Positions 43,808 to 52,900 are shown, counted from the first letter of the stretch. The stretch: DNA of 64,000 nt from WLMZ01 sp038227995 (GCA_038227995.1 JBBRPP010000009.1:96456-160455); one strand, 5' to 3'. Notes: generated by a model from the letters alone, not told the origin. A program made the numbers and translations.

Positions 43808-43966
43808 CCGATCACAACGATCTCGTCAGCGCCACCCCTCGGCTGCTCACCCGAAATCGAACACGGTCGGTGGGACCTTGACGGAACGCTGCTGATCGGC
43901 ACGTCAGCTGCTGATATTCCGTTGAGATTGATCAAGGCCGCACGCGAGGTGGCCGATGAAGAGTGA
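43804..43966 (+). pseudogene. Frameshifted small gene, third of the cassette
   Basis: GTG 43804 overlaps the previous stop. That frame reads VTDHNDLVSATPRLLT up to the CCC at 43850-43852, then degenerates to a stop. The +1 frame continues as EIEHGRWDLDGTLLIGTSAADIPLRLIKAAREVADEE before TGA at 43964-43966. Removing one C from that run gives one coherent acidic protein of about 53 residues. It is either an inactivated gene, a sequencing or assembly error, or a programmed +1 shift. The joined protein matches no family I know. Confidence 0.45.
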
Positions 43967-43992
43967 TGCATCGAGACGGGGGCCGTTGAGCG

Positions 43993-45294
43993 ATGGCCGA
44001 TCCAAGCGACATCGCCCATCTTCTACGCCGCACGGAGTTCGTGGCCAGACAGTCACGTATCGACGAGCTCACGCCGCTGGCGTTGAGCGACGCGGTCGAG
44101 AACGTCATCGACTTCACGGCCAACGCGAACCCGCAGGTTCCCGCTGCGCTGCAGGTCCATGACAACAACAACGGATACAACCAATACGTCAGCGCGTACA
44201 ACTGGTGGGTCGACTCGATGGCCACCCGGCCGCGGCCCTTCGAGGAGAAGATGACGCTGTTCTGGCACGGGCTGTTCACCAGCGAGTGGAACGTGGTGGG
44301 CCGCACCGATCACATGACCCATCAGAACCAGCTCTACCGGACGAGCTGTCTGGGCAACCTGCTGACGTTCACACAGGCGATGGCGCTCGAGTCAGCGATG
44401 ATCCTGTATCTGAACAACGCCGTCAACTACAAGACGGCACCCAACGAGAACTTCGCCCGCGAGCTGATGGAGCTCTACACGCTGGGTGTCGGTAACTACA
44501 CCGAGGACGACGTCACGGCTGCCGCTCGAGCATGGACCGGCTACAACTACGACAACACCACCAACCAGTACGAGTACCGCTCGACCAAGCACGACGGCGA
44601 TCTCAAGACGTTCTTCGGGACGACCAAGAACTGGGATGGACCCGGGATCATCAACGAGATCCTGCACGACAACGTCGACAAGCAGATGATCACTGCCCGC
44701 CGCATCGCCCGGCGGATCTGGGAGTTCCTCGCTTACCCGGGCATCGAGGACAACATCCTCACCGACCTCGCAACGCTGTTCGTCGCCAACAACCTGGAGA
44801 TCAAGCCGCTGGTTCGCGCGATCCTCAACCGTCCCGAGTTCTATTCACCAGCGGCCAAGCAGGGACTGGTACGAACGCCGACCGAATGGGCCGTCGCCAT
44901 ACTCGCCGGGAGCGGACTGACGTCCAACGCGGTCGGGTTGCTGAACTACGCCGACGGAATGGGTCAGACAGTCTTCAACCCACCGAACGTCGCCGGGTGG
45001 AAGAGCAACAGCTACTGGTTGACGACGAGCGCGTTGAGCGGACGGGCAAACTTCGCCAAGAGAGTCGCATCGGTGATGCGCTCGAACAACGGCTACAACA
45101 ACCTGTACGCGATGTCGGTGAGCGACGCTGTCGACTCCGTGGCCAAGACGTTCAGCGTCTACCCGCTGGCCGACAGCACACGCACGGCATTGATGAACGA
45201 CTTCCAAGCGGAACGTGCTGCGAACAACAACACGGGCTCCGTCACCAATCTCCTCGTGCTCGTGATGTTGAGCGGCGAAATGAATGTGGGCTGA
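43993..45294 (+). CDS. DUF1800 family protein
   Basis: 433 residues. DUF1800 hallmarks are present: AHLLRRTEFVA at the start, FEEKMTLFWHGLFTSEWN, NENFARELMELYTLGVGNYTEDDVTAAARAWTGY-type core, RIARRIWEFLAYP, LEIKPLVRAILNRPEFYS and the C-terminal VFNPPNVAGWKSNSYWL. There is no evident signal peptide. The family is of unknown function and is almost always encoded beside a DUF1501 protein, as here (2 nt downstream). Joint function in handling an extracytoplasmic polymer or secretion has been suggested only from context. Confidence 0.93.
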   Translation: MADPSDIAHLLRRTEFVARQSRIDELTPLALSDAVENVIDFTANANPQVPAALQVHDNNNGYNQYVSAYNWWVDSMATRPRPFEEKMTLFWHGLFTSEWNVVGRTDHMTHQNQLYRTSCLGNLLTFTQAMALESAMILYLNNAVNYKTAPNENFARELMELYTLGVGNYTEDDVTAAARAWTGYNYDNTTNQYEYRSTKHDGDLKTFFGTTKNWDGPGIINEILHDNVDKQMITARRIARRIWEFLAYPGIEDNILTDLATLFVANNLEIKPLVRAILNRPEFYSPAAKQGLVRTPTEWAVAILAGSGLTSNAVGLLNYADGMGQTVFNPPNVAGWKSNSYWLTTSALSGRANFAKRVASVMRSNNGYNNLYAMSVSDAVDSVAKTFSVYPLADSTRTALMNDFQAERAANNNTGSVTNLLVLVMLSGEMNVG

Positions 45295-45296
45295 AC

Positions 45297-47771
45297 ATGC
45301 TTGATCCAGACATCTCCGCCCGCGACGCCCGGCGCCACCTGTCCACTCCGGACATCAACGACGAACGCCCGGGCCCCGGCGGCTGGACCCGTCGCACATT
45401 CCTGCAAGCAATCGGCGCAGGTGCATTCGGCGCAGCGTCGATCGGATCGATTGCGAGCGACTTCTTCGGCGGCGGCATCCCGACCGCCTGGGCCGGCTCA
45501 CCGATCGGTCCATCGGACGGCATCCTCATCGTCATCACGCTCTATGGCGGTATGGACGGCACCAATGTGTTCGTGCCCTACGGCGATGGTGCGTACTACA
45601 GCGGCCGATCGAACATCGCGATCAAGGCCAGCCAGCTGTTGCAGGTGAACGGTTCGGTCGGCTTCGCCCCTCAGCTCAGCTACCTCAAGTCGCTGTACGA
45701 CGCGGGCCAGGTCGCCGCGATCCAGGGCATCGGCTACGCCAACCCCAACCTCTCCCACTTCAGCTCGATGGGCATCTGGATGAACGGCTCGTACACCGGG
45801 CAGCCGTCCGGCACCGGTTGGATCGGCCGTTGGCTCGACGGCCAGCCGGCCGCCACCGCCGACATCGCGGCGGCGTCGCTGGACTCGTCCGTCCCGTTGC
45901 ACATGCAAGGTGTGATCCGTCGAGCAGCCGGCATCCCGCCCAACGGCGGCATGTTCGGCGTCGACACCGGGGCGTCGGATCTGCGGATGTATTCGGCGAT
46001 CCGTGCCCTGTCCGCCACGAGCCCCGGGCGCGGCGCGCTGCACGACACCTATACCTCGACGATGACCCGCCAGCTCGATCTCGCCAACCAGGTCGCGCCG
46101 GCGTTCAAGGCCGCCCTTCCCGGCGGTGGCGATCTGACTCGCAAGCTCACGATCGCGGCCCGGCTCCTCAACGCCAACATCGGTTTGCGCGTCCTCGACA
46201 TCTCGACCGGCGGATTGGACACCCACACCAACGAGACCAATTCGCTGTCGAACACGCTGGTCGATCTCAACTCCGCACTGCAGGCGTTCTACGCCACCCT
46301 CAATCCGGCCTTCCAGAACCGCGTCACGTTGATGACCGTGTCCGAGTTCGGGCGCACCGTGAAGTCGAACGATTCGGGCGGTACCGACCACGGCACGGCG
46401 AGCACGTCGTTCGTCATCGGCACGAACGTCCGCGGCGGTCTGTACGGCCAGATGCCGTCGCTCACCAATGTCGATCGCAACGGACGAATGGTCTCCAACG
46501 TCGACTTCCGGTCGATGTACGGCAGCGTGCTCGACGGCTGGATGGGTGGCGGCGGCACGAGCATCGTCAGCGGTGGCTTCGAGAATCTCAACCTGTTCAG
46601 CTCGCCGCCCGGCGCTCCGTCGAGCACGGTCACCCCGATCGTCCTCGGCCCGTCGGTCGCCGGCGGATTCGTGTCGCTCACCCCGCTGCGGCTGTTCGAT
46701 ACGCGCGACGGCAACGGCGGACGCCTCGGCCCGCTCGGGCAGGGCGAGACGTGGACGTTCGGTCAGGCCGGGCAGTTCGGCATCCCGGCTGACGCAACCG
46801 CTGTCGCTTGGAACCTGACCGCCGTCGAGGCCACGGTGCCGACGTTCATCACCGTCTGGCCCGGTGGCACGACCCGGCCGGCCGCATCCAACCTCAACCC
46901 AGTTCCCGGCGTGACCGTGCCCAACCTCGTCATCAGCCAACTCGGGCCGGGCGGCGCACTGTCGATGTACAACAACGGTGGATCGGTCCACCTCCTCGCC
47001 GATCTCGTCGGCTACTTCACGGCCTCCAGCAATCTCCGCCTGCAACCCCTGACACCCGGTCGATTGCTCGACACCCGCGACGGTACGGGCGGCACGCTCG
47101 GCACCATCGGCGCCCAGAAGACGATCACCGTCAAGGTCGCCGGGCGGCTCGGCGTACCGACCAATGTCAAGGCCGTCGCGCTCAACGTCGTCGCGACCGA
47201 GCCGACCACGGACAGCTACCTGACCGTGTGGCCGGGCACCGACCCCCGCCCCTTGGCGTCGAGCCTGAACATGTTTCCGGGGCAGACAGTCGCGAACATG
47301 GTGCTGACGAAGGTCAGCGCGGATGGCTTCATCAGCATCTTCAACAACAACGGCTCGACGCATGTCGTCGCCGACGTCCTCGGCTCATTCGCGGACAACG
47401 CGCCGGGCCGTTTCGTTGCGTTGCAGCCCGGACGAGTTCTCGACACCCGCGACGGCACGGGTGCGCCACTCGCGCCGGTCGGGCAGGATCCGGTGATCCT
47501 CAAGCTCGCCGGTGTCCGCGGCGTGCCTGGCTCACAGGTCAGCGGCGTTCTGCTGAACGTCACCGTTGTCACCCCGACGATGTCCACGTATGTCACGGTC
47601 TATCCCTCCGGCAGCGAACGCCCGCTGGCATCGAACATCAACGCCGGGCCCGGCACGGTGATCCCCAACATGGTGATCGGTCGCCTCGGCACCGACGGCT
47701 CGGTGGCGATCTACAACAACAGTGGAAGCATCGATCTCGTCGCTGACGTGATGGGCTACTTCACGACCTGA
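45297..47771 (+). CDS. DUF1501 protein with Tat signal and three C-terminal surface repeats
   Basis: 824 residues. Tat signal: GWTRRTFLQAIGAGAFGAASIG (residues about 30-55). The DUF1501 domain (alkaline-phosphatase/sulfatase-like fold) is at about 75-445: LIVITLYGGMDGTNVFVPYGD, VAAIQGIGYANPNLSHFSSM, VLDISTGGLDTHTNE, and VSEFGRTVKSNDSGGTDHG with metal-type His/Asp. Then come three about 120-residue beta-rich repeats, at about 458-578, 581-700 and 704-824. Each has RLLDTRDG-, LTVWPG-, ASxLNxxPG- and GYFT-type landmarks. These repeats are typical of exported actinobacterial (especially Acidimicrobiia) proteins and probably hold the enzyme at the cell surface. The fusion is the notable feature. 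Coupled to the DUF1800 gene. Confidence 0.9.
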   Translation: MLDPDISARDARRHLSTPDINDERPGPGGWTRRTFLQAIGAGAFGAASIGSIASDFFGGGIPTAWAGSPIGPSDGILIVITLYGGMDGTNVFVPYGDGAYYSGRSNIAIKASQLLQVNGSVGFAPQLSYLKSLYDAGQVAAIQGIGYANPNLSHFSSMGIWMNGSYTGQPSGTGWIGRWLDGQPAATADIAAASLDSSVPLHMQGVIRRAAGIPPNGGMFGVDTGASDLRMYSAIRALSATSPGRGALHDTYTSTMTRQLDLANQVAPAFKAALPGGGDLTRKLTIAARLLNANIGLRVLDISTGGLDTHTNETNSLSNTLVDLNSALQAFYATLNPAFQNRVTLMTVSEFGRTVKSNDSGGTDHGTASTSFVIGTNVRGGLYGQMPSLTNVDRNGRMVSNVDFRSMYGSVLDGWMGGGGTSIVSGGFENLNLFSSPPGAPSSTVTPIVLGPSVAGGFVSLTPLRLFDTRDGNGGRLGPLGQGETWTFGQAGQFGIPADATAVAWNLTAVEATVPTFITVWPGGTTRPAASNLNPVPGVTVPNLVISQLGPGGALSMYNNGGSVHLLADLVGYFTASSNLRLQPLTPGRLLDTRDGTGGTLGTIGAQKTITVKVAGRLGVPTNVKAVALNVVATEPTTDSYLTVWPGTDPRPLASSLNMFPGQTVANMVLTKVSADGFISIFNNNGSTHVVADVLGSFADNAPGRFVALQPGRVLDTRDGTGAPLAPVGQDPVILKLAGVRGVPGSQVSGVLLNVTVVTPTMSTYVTVYPSGSERPLASNINAGPGTVIPNMVIGRLGTDGSVAIYNNSGSIDLVADVMGYFTT
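46667..47771 (+). repeat. Three about 365-nt coding repeats (DTRDG-type surface domains)
   Basis: Repeat units lie at about 46667-47027, 47037-47397 and 47408-47768. The encoded units share DTRDG, NLTA/LNVV strands, PG at centre, and a NNxGSxxxxADxxGxF end, but differ widely in DNA sequence, so they are old duplications. Confidence 0.8.
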
Positions 47772-47792
47772 CAGTGAGGGCGTGTCACCGCA

Positions 47793-48623
47793 TCACATGT
47801 CGACGGTTCCGCTGACGCAGGTGACGGCGCCGCCGCCGATCCAGATCGTGCCGCTTTCGTCCTGCGACACGCGAACACGGCCGGCGCGACCGATGGCGGT
47901 GCCCTGGCTCGCGACGTACGGTGCGCTGAGGCGGCCGCTGCCGAGCAGCCACATCGCCAGCGACGCATTCAGGCTGCCCGTCACGGGATCCTCCGTCGTC
48001 GAGCCGTCCTTGGGGAAGAACGCTCGTACCTCGATCGCCTGGGGCGAGCCTGCCGGGTACGGTCCGACGATGCCGATGTCCATGTCGGTCGGGCCGGGGC
48101 GCAGCGCGAGCACTGCATCGGCGGACGCAAGCAGGACGGCCACCCAGCCCGGACCGTTGTCGGCCCACGCGACGTCGACGAAGACGTCGCGCTCGACGCG
48201 CAGGACCTCGGCGATGTGATCGATCAGGGCATCGTCGACAGGTCCCGAGCGAATCAGCGGCGGCGCGGCGAAGGCGAGACCCGACGGTGAAGGCCGCACC
48301 TTGATGAGCCCCGCTGCGCACTGCTGCACGATCACGTCCGCGATGCGAGGCGTCCCGCCGGCGGCGAGCCATGCGTGACACGTGCCCAACGTCGGGTGCC
48401 CCGCGAAGGGAAGCTCGGAGACCGGCGTGAAGATGCGGACGCGGTAGTCCGCGCCCGGGTCGGTGGGCGTGAGCAGGAAGGTGGTCTCGGACAGGTTGGT
48501 CCAGTTCGCGAACCGTCGCATCTCGTCGTCGGACAACCCATCGGCGTCGTGGACGACGGCCAACGGGTTGCCCCGGTAGGCGACATCGGTGAACACATCG
48601 ACTTGCGTGAACCTGCGCTGCAT
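47793..48623 (-). CDS. PhzF family isomerase/epimerase
   Basis: 276 residues of the diaminopimelate-epimerase-like PhzF fold. Landmarks: FTQVDVFTDVAYRGNPLAVV, NLSETTFLL with the conserved Glu, ELPFAGHPTLGTCHAWL, GPYPAGSPQAIEVRAFFP and TTEDPVTGSLNASLAMWL. Single PhzF proteins are frequent and mostly uncharacterised; there is no phenazine cluster here. ATG 48623 is divergent from the aldolase gene 44 nt away, and CACACT lies 6 nt upstream (weak leaderless-type box). Confidence 0.9.
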   Translation of the reverse strand: MQRRFTQVDVFTDVAYRGNPLAVVHDADGLSDDEMRRFANWTNLSETTFLLTPTDPGADYRVRIFTPVSELPFAGHPTLGTCHAWLAAGGTPRIADVIVQQCAAGLIKVRPSPSGLAFAAPPLIRSGPVDDALIDHIAEVLRVERDVFVDVAWADNGPGWVAVLLASADAVLALRPGPTDMDIGIVGPYPAGSPQAIEVRAFFPKDGSTTEDPVTGSLNASLAMWLLGSGRLSAPYVASQGTAIGRAGRVRVSQDESGTIWIGGGAVTCVSGTVDM

Positions 48624-48654
48624 GGGCCAAGTGTGTCAGCCGGTGCCACGCTGC

Positions 48655-48660
48655 TAGAAA
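48655..48660 (+). promoter_or_regulatory. -10-like box TAGAAA for leaderless aldolase mRNA
   Basis: TAGAAA, 7 nt, GTG 48668; no Shine-Dalgarno. Confidence 0.4.
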
Positions 48661-48667
48661 CGAGTTC

Positions 48668-49714
48668 GTGAACACACCGATCGAGTTGCGCAGCGACAAT
48701 GCCGCCGGAGCGGCCCCGGAGATCCTGGCCGCGATCGCCGCCTCGAACACGGGCTCGTCGCTCGCGTATGGCGACGATCCGTGGACAGCACGCCTTCGCG
48801 ACACCGTCCGCGAGGTCTTCGAACATCCGACCGCGGAGGTCTTCCCCGTCACCAGCGGCACGGCCGCCAATGCGTTGTCGCTGTCGGCCCTGTGCCCGCC
48901 GTGGGGTTCGGTCTTGTGTCATGAGACGGCGCACATCCTCAACAGCGAGTGCGGTGCGACATCGCTGTTCGGGGGCGGGGCCGTGATGCGCGGCGTCGCG
49001 GGCGACGACTTCCGGATTGCTCCGGTCGCGCTGCGAGAAGCATTCGATGCGACACGGTGGGGCGATCCGCACCACTCGCAGCCATCAGCGTTGTCGCTGA
49101 CGCTGCCGACCGACTACGGCACCGTCTACACGGTCGATCACGTCACCGAACTCGCTGCGATCGCGCGCACGCGCAATCTGCGCGTCCACATCGACGGCGC
49201 ACGGATTGCGAACGCAATCGTCGCGTTGGGCTGTTCACCAGCGGACCTCACGTGGCGGGCAGGTGCCGATGTCATCTCGCTGGGAGCGACGAAGAACGGT
49301 GCACTCACCACCGACGCCATCGTCTGCTTCGACCCTGCGGTCGCCGCTCAGTTGGTCTATCGGGTCAAGCGTGCCGGCCACGTGGCGTCGAAGATGCGCT
49401 TCCAGTCGGCGCAGCTGCAGGCGTACCTCACCGACGACCTGTGGCTGCGGCTGGCGACGACGGCCAACTCGGCCATGACCCGACTCGCCGCGGGCCTGGT
49501 CGAACTCGGCGTCGAATGCGTCAACGCCGCCGAGGTGAACATGTTGTTCGCACGCGTCGACGACGCGACCGCAGCGGCGATGGCCGAAGACGGTCTCCTG
49601 TTCTACGCGATGGGACGCGGACAGGTGCGATTCGTGACGAGCTTCCAGACGACGTCGGCCGAGGTCGACGACGTACTGCTGCGGATCGGGAGGGCGCTCG
49701 CCGTCAGCGTGTGA
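48668..49714 (+). CDS. PLP-dependent threonine aldolase / beta-eliminating lyase
   Basis: 348 residues, fold-type I PLP enzyme, probably splitting (allo-)threonine into glycine and acetaldehyde. Sequence marks: ELRSDNAAGAAPEIL, YGDDPWTARL, VTSGTAANALSLSAL, CHETAHILNSECGA, VHIDGARIANAI (Asp holding the pyridine N), and SLGATKNGALTTDAIV with the Schiff-base Lys. No other domain. Its last 11 nt overlap the convergent end of the LPATG protein gene. Confidence 0.88.
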   Translation: MNTPIELRSDNAAGAAPEILAAIAASNTGSSLAYGDDPWTARLRDTVREVFEHPTAEVFPVTSGTAANALSLSALCPPWGSVLCHETAHILNSECGATSLFGGGAVMRGVAGDDFRIAPVALREAFDATRWGDPHHSQPSALSLTLPTDYGTVYTVDHVTELAAIARTRNLRVHIDGARIANAIVALGCSPADLTWRAGADVISLGATKNGALTTDAIVCFDPAVAAQLVYRVKRAGHVASKMRFQSAQLQAYLTDDLWLRLATTANSAMTRLAAGLVELGVECVNAAEVNMLFARVDDATAAAMAEDGLLFYAMGRGQVRFVTSFQTTSAEVDDVLLRIGRALAVSV

Positions 49715-51809
49715 CCCGAGCACGGCGACGAGTGGCGATGAGCATCAGGTATCCGGTGAGCACGAACAGCGCACCGAGTGCCAACGGGCCGGTCGTTCGT
49801 GATCCCGTGGCCGGCAGTGACTGCTGCAGGTCGGGGCCGAGTGCTTGCACACCTTCGTTGGCTCCGTTGCACGCCTCGGCTGCCGGACTGTTGTTGGCGT
49901 CACCGCTGTAGCTCGCGACCCAACGATACGTGCCGACGACGCTCGGCGCGTACGGGGCTGACGATGCCGTGCCGTCGGGGTTGATCGCGACCGCCGAGGT
50001 GAAGATGGCAGGCTTCGAACACGTCGCGTCGTCCGGACCGAACAGCGTGAAGGTCACGCTTCCACCGGGCAGCGGATTGACTCGCCCGCTGACGACCGCC
50101 TGGTCGAAGATCTGCCCGCCGAACGCAACGTTGCCTGACGCGACCGTGGAGATCGAGGGAGCAACGGGCTTGACGTTCGCGGTCTCGGTCGACTCACCGC
50201 ATTTGCCGCTGACCGGGTTGTTGTTCGCATCGCCGCTGTAGCTGGCGATCCAGCGGTAGACGCCGGCGGCAGTCGGTGTGTAGGCGCCAGATGTGGCTGA
50301 GCCGGCACCGTTGAGTGCGACGGTCGAGGTGTAGATCGCCGAACTCGCGCACGTCGCGTCGTTGGGCCCATACAGATTGAACGTGACGGTCGAACCGGGG
50401 GTCGGGTTCACCCGGCCGGTCACGGTTGCCTGATCGACGAGTTGGCCGCCGACGAGCAACGTCGCCGAGGTTGTCGTGGCCAGTGTCGGCGAGACGCTGA
50501 CGCCGACATCGACGTTCTCGTTCGCTCCGTTGCACGGCGCGGTCACGGCCACGTTGTTGGCGTCACCGCTGTAGCTCGCGACCCAGCGGTACGTGCCGGG
50601 CAGGGTCGGCGTGAAGGGCGCTGACGTCGCGGTGCCGTCGGCGTTGATCGCAACGCTCGACGTGAACACGGGTGGCGCCGTGCAGGCCGTGTCGCCGGGC
50701 GGATAGAGCTTGAACGTCACGGTGGCTCCGGGGACCGGGTTGACGCGACCCGACACGGTGGCCTGATCGGAGATCTGCAGGCCCAGTGGCACGCTGCCCG
50801 AAGCCGCGGTCGCGATCGTCGGCGTCGCGGAGGCGATGGAGACGTTCTCGTTGGTGCCGTTGCATGCTGCGGTCACCGCGGCATTGTTGGCATCGCCGCT
50901 GTACGCCGCGATCCAGCGGTACGCGCCGGCTGCGGCGGGTGTGTACCCGGCGGACGTCGCGGTGCCGTCAGCGGCGACTGCGACGGTGGAGGTGAAGACC
51001 GGCGCACTGGCGCACGACGCGTCGTTCGGGCCGTACAGCGAGAACTTGACCGTGGATCCGGCGAGCGGACTGAAGCGTCCGGTGACGGTTGCGTGATCGG
51101 TCACCTGGCCGCCGAGGCCGGCATTGGCCGATGCCGTCGTCGCGATCGATGGGGTCGCCTGGAGCACGGTCATGCCGTTCGAGGTACCGCGGTTGGTGTT
51201 CGTGAGCGCGGAGAACCACTGGGTGTTGTCGGTGATCTGGACGGTCTGCACACCGGGCGCGGGGTCTTGATCGATGGCGGGGACCTTGAGGACGTCGAAC
51301 GTGAAGTCGATCTCGCAGGTGGCGTTGACGCCCGCAAGCAAGACGTGCCCGCCACCCTGCGGCGTGATCCGCAACTTGCCCGTCAGCGGCTCGATCACGG
51401 CGATGTCGAACGTGGTGCCGGCACATGCCGTACCCGTCTTGCCCAGTCCCGTCGCGCTCACCTTGAGGACGCCCGGATCCGTGCCGGCGGAGTCACACTT
51501 GGATTCGAGACCGAGCAACCCGCACGAGGGCGTCAGCGTGATGCCCGGCGCACCGGCCGGGCACGGAGCGCCGTCGCCGAAGTTGCACACCGTGTTCGTC
51601 GCGCCGGCCTGTGCCCCGGTGTTCTGGTTGGTCAGCTGGATCGACGCCGGCACGTTGGTGTCGCCGACCGTCACGACATCGGGGAACGTCGGCGTCGCAC
51701 TGCCACCCAAACCGGCGTGCGCCACCGATGTCGACAGAGCCAGGCAACCGAGCACTGCCACCACGACCGCGGCGCAGCGGCGGGCGATTCCATGTGTTGC
51801 GTTTTTCAA
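49704..51809 (-). CDS. LPATG-anchored wall protein with four Ig-like repeats
   Basis: 701 residues. A signal peptide (CAAVVVAVLGCLALSTSVAHA) precedes an N-terminal globular domain with five cysteines up to about 215. Four repeats of about 110 residues follow (about 218-655). Each carries TVTGRxxPxPGxTVxFxLYGP, a Cys, FTSxVAxxADGTATSxxYTP, YRWxAxYSGDANN and a second Cys (probable disulfide). The end is SLPATG, then a hydrophobic helix (PLALGALFVLTGYLMLIA) and RRRARVTR, a classical sortase signal. Start is TTG 51809 with GAGGGA 9 nt upstream. No sortase gene is in this window. The likely role is adhesion or cell-surface structure. Confidence 0.88.
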   Translation of the reverse strand: MKNATHGIARRCAAVVVAVLGCLALSTSVAHAGLGGSATPTFPDVVTVGDTNVPASIQLTNQNTGAQAGATNTVCNFGDGAPCPAGAPGITLTPSCGLLGLESKCDSAGTDPGVLKVSATGLGKTGTACAGTTFDIAVIEPLTGKLRITPQGGGHVLLAGVNATCEIDFTFDVLKVPAIDQDPAPGVQTVQITDNTQWFSALTNTNRGTSNGMTVLQATPSIATTASANAGLGGQVTDHATVTGRFSPLAGSTVKFSLYGPNDASCASAPVFTSTVAVAADGTATSAGYTPAAAGAYRWIAAYSGDANNAAVTAACNGTNENVSIASATPTIATAASGSVPLGLQISDQATVSGRVNPVPGATVTFKLYPPGDTACTAPPVFTSSVAINADGTATSAPFTPTLPGTYRWVASYSGDANNVAVTAPCNGANENVDVGVSVSPTLATTTSATLLVGGQLVDQATVTGRVNPTPGSTVTFNLYGPNDATCASSAIYTSTVALNGAGSATSGAYTPTAAGVYRWIASYSGDANNNPVSGKCGESTETANVKPVAPSISTVASGNVAFGGQIFDQAVVSGRVNPLPGGSVTFTLFGPDDATCSKPAIFTSAVAINPDGTASSAPYAPSVVGTYRWVASYSGDANNSPAAEACNGANEGVQALGPDLQQSLPATGSRTTGPLALGALFVLTGYLMLIATRRRARVTR
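49825..51155 (-). repeat. Four about 330-nt coding repeats (Ig-like units)
   Basis: Boundaries about 51155-50825, 50825-50490, 50490-50160 and 50160-49825. Blocks such as the SGDANN codons are nearly identical across units, so these are younger duplications than those in the DUF1501 gene. Confidence 0.8.
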
Positions 51810-51952
51810 TTCGACCAGTCCCTCACAGCAGAGTTTTCACCGCGCCCGTTGCGTGCGAGATTAGGCGCCATGCCCGCTCGGGCCGGGGACCGTCACTGAC
51901 CGGGGGCGATGTATGGTCGGCCACAGATGAACATGCGAGAAGAGGTTCCACG
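51810..51952. other. Divergent gap with a promoter for the LLM gene
   Basis: TATGGT (51912-51917) is a good rightward -10, about 35 nt before GTG 51953, with AGAAGAGG as ribosome site. The leftward side shows GAGGGA before the TTG start; no clear leftward promoter. Confidence 0.4.
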
Positions 51953-52834
51953 GTGACGGATGACGTGCGATTCGGATGGCTCTCACCGGTGATCGGCAAC
52001 CGCTGGAGTGACCATCAGCCGATCGTCATGTACCAAGAGCGACACATCCTTCCCACGGTGCTCCCTCACTTCGATTCACTCTGGATAGCCGATCACTTCT
52101 ACGGCTTCGATGCCAAGACCGACCCGTTCATGGAGGCATGGACGACCCTGACGTGGCTCGCTGCAAAGTTCCCCGACGTGTTTTTGTGCCACCACGTCCT
52201 CGGCCACGGCTATCGGCATCCATCGTTGACGGCGAAGATGGCTGCCACGTTGCAGACGCTGTCCGGCGGCCGTTTCATCCTCGGCATCGGCGCGGGCTGG
52301 CGCGAGGACGAATACCGCGCCTACGGGTACGACTTCCCTCGCCCTGCCGTGCGCTTCGCCCAACTCGAAGAGGTGATCGCGATCTGTCGGGCGATGTGGA
52401 CGGAGGACGCCCCGACGTTCACGGGCACGTACTTCTCGATCGACGGTGCTGCTGCTCCGCCGCTGCCCGCGGTCGTGCCCCCGATCTGCATCGGCGCGTC
52501 GGGCGAGCAGATCGGCCTGCCGCTCGTCGGTCGCCTGGCCGACATCTGGAACGGCTCGATTCGTGACGAGGCCGCGTGGATTCGCAAGCGCGACATCGTG
52601 CATCGTGCGGCCGAGGCCGCTGGTCGCGACCCGAACGACATCGAGCTGAGCGTGACGCTCGAGCGGCCGCTGCCCACCACCGACGGCGAATCAGCAACGT
52701 TGCTCGATGCGCTCGATCGCATGCGCTCACTCGGCGTCGGGCATTTCGTGATGGACTTCGGTCATCCACCGAGCCCGGAGCCGGCCCTGCGATTCGTCGA
52801 GCAGGTCATGACACCACTCAGATCGGCCGGCTGA
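51953..52834 (+). CDS. LLM-class flavin-dependent oxidoreductase
   Basis: 293-residue luciferase-like TIM barrel using FMN or F420. Marks: RFGWLSPVIG, LWIADHFYGFDAKTDPFMEAWTTLTWLAA, LCHHVLGHGYRHPSLTAKMAATLQTLSGGRFILGIGAGWREDEYRAYGYDFP-type core, and ICIGASGEQIGLPLVGRLADIWN. The pattern resembles the F420-dependent actinobacterial group, but the cofactor is not certain. A strong hairpin terminator follows 8 nt after the stop. Confidence 0.88.
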   Translation: MTDDVRFGWLSPVIGNRWSDHQPIVMYQERHILPTVLPHFDSLWIADHFYGFDAKTDPFMEAWTTLTWLAAKFPDVFLCHHVLGHGYRHPSLTAKMAATLQTLSGGRFILGIGAGWREDEYRAYGYDFPRPAVRFAQLEEVIAICRAMWTEDAPTFTGTYFSIDGAAAPPLPAVVPPICIGASGEQIGLPLVGRLADIWNGSIRDEAAWIRKRDIVHRAAEAAGRDPNDIELSVTLERPLPTTDGESATLLDALDRMRSLGVGHFVMDFGHPPSPEPALRFVEQVMTPLRSAG

Positions 52835-52841
52835 GACACCT

Positions 52842-52876
52842 CGGAGGAGGGCTGGACAATCGCCAGCCCTCCTCCG
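52842..52876. terminator. Perfect 14-bp hairpin between convergent genes
   Basis: CGGAGGAGGGCTGG (52842-52855), loop ACAATCG, CCAGCCCTCCTCCG (52863-52876). It is 8 nt after the LLM stop and 24 nt beyond the stop of the convergent exported-protein gene. It lacks a U-run on either strand but is the strongest hairpin I found between genes, probably a bidirectional terminator. Confidence 0.75.
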
Positions 52877-52900
52877 GGCGTCAATCGAATCGACCAGCGC

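Noticed and set aside
44532..45296. Upstream extension of the DUF1501 gene (frame open for 1079 codons)
   Set aside because: The extra 255 codons are a shadow of DUF1800 and would remove the Tat signal from the N-terminus.
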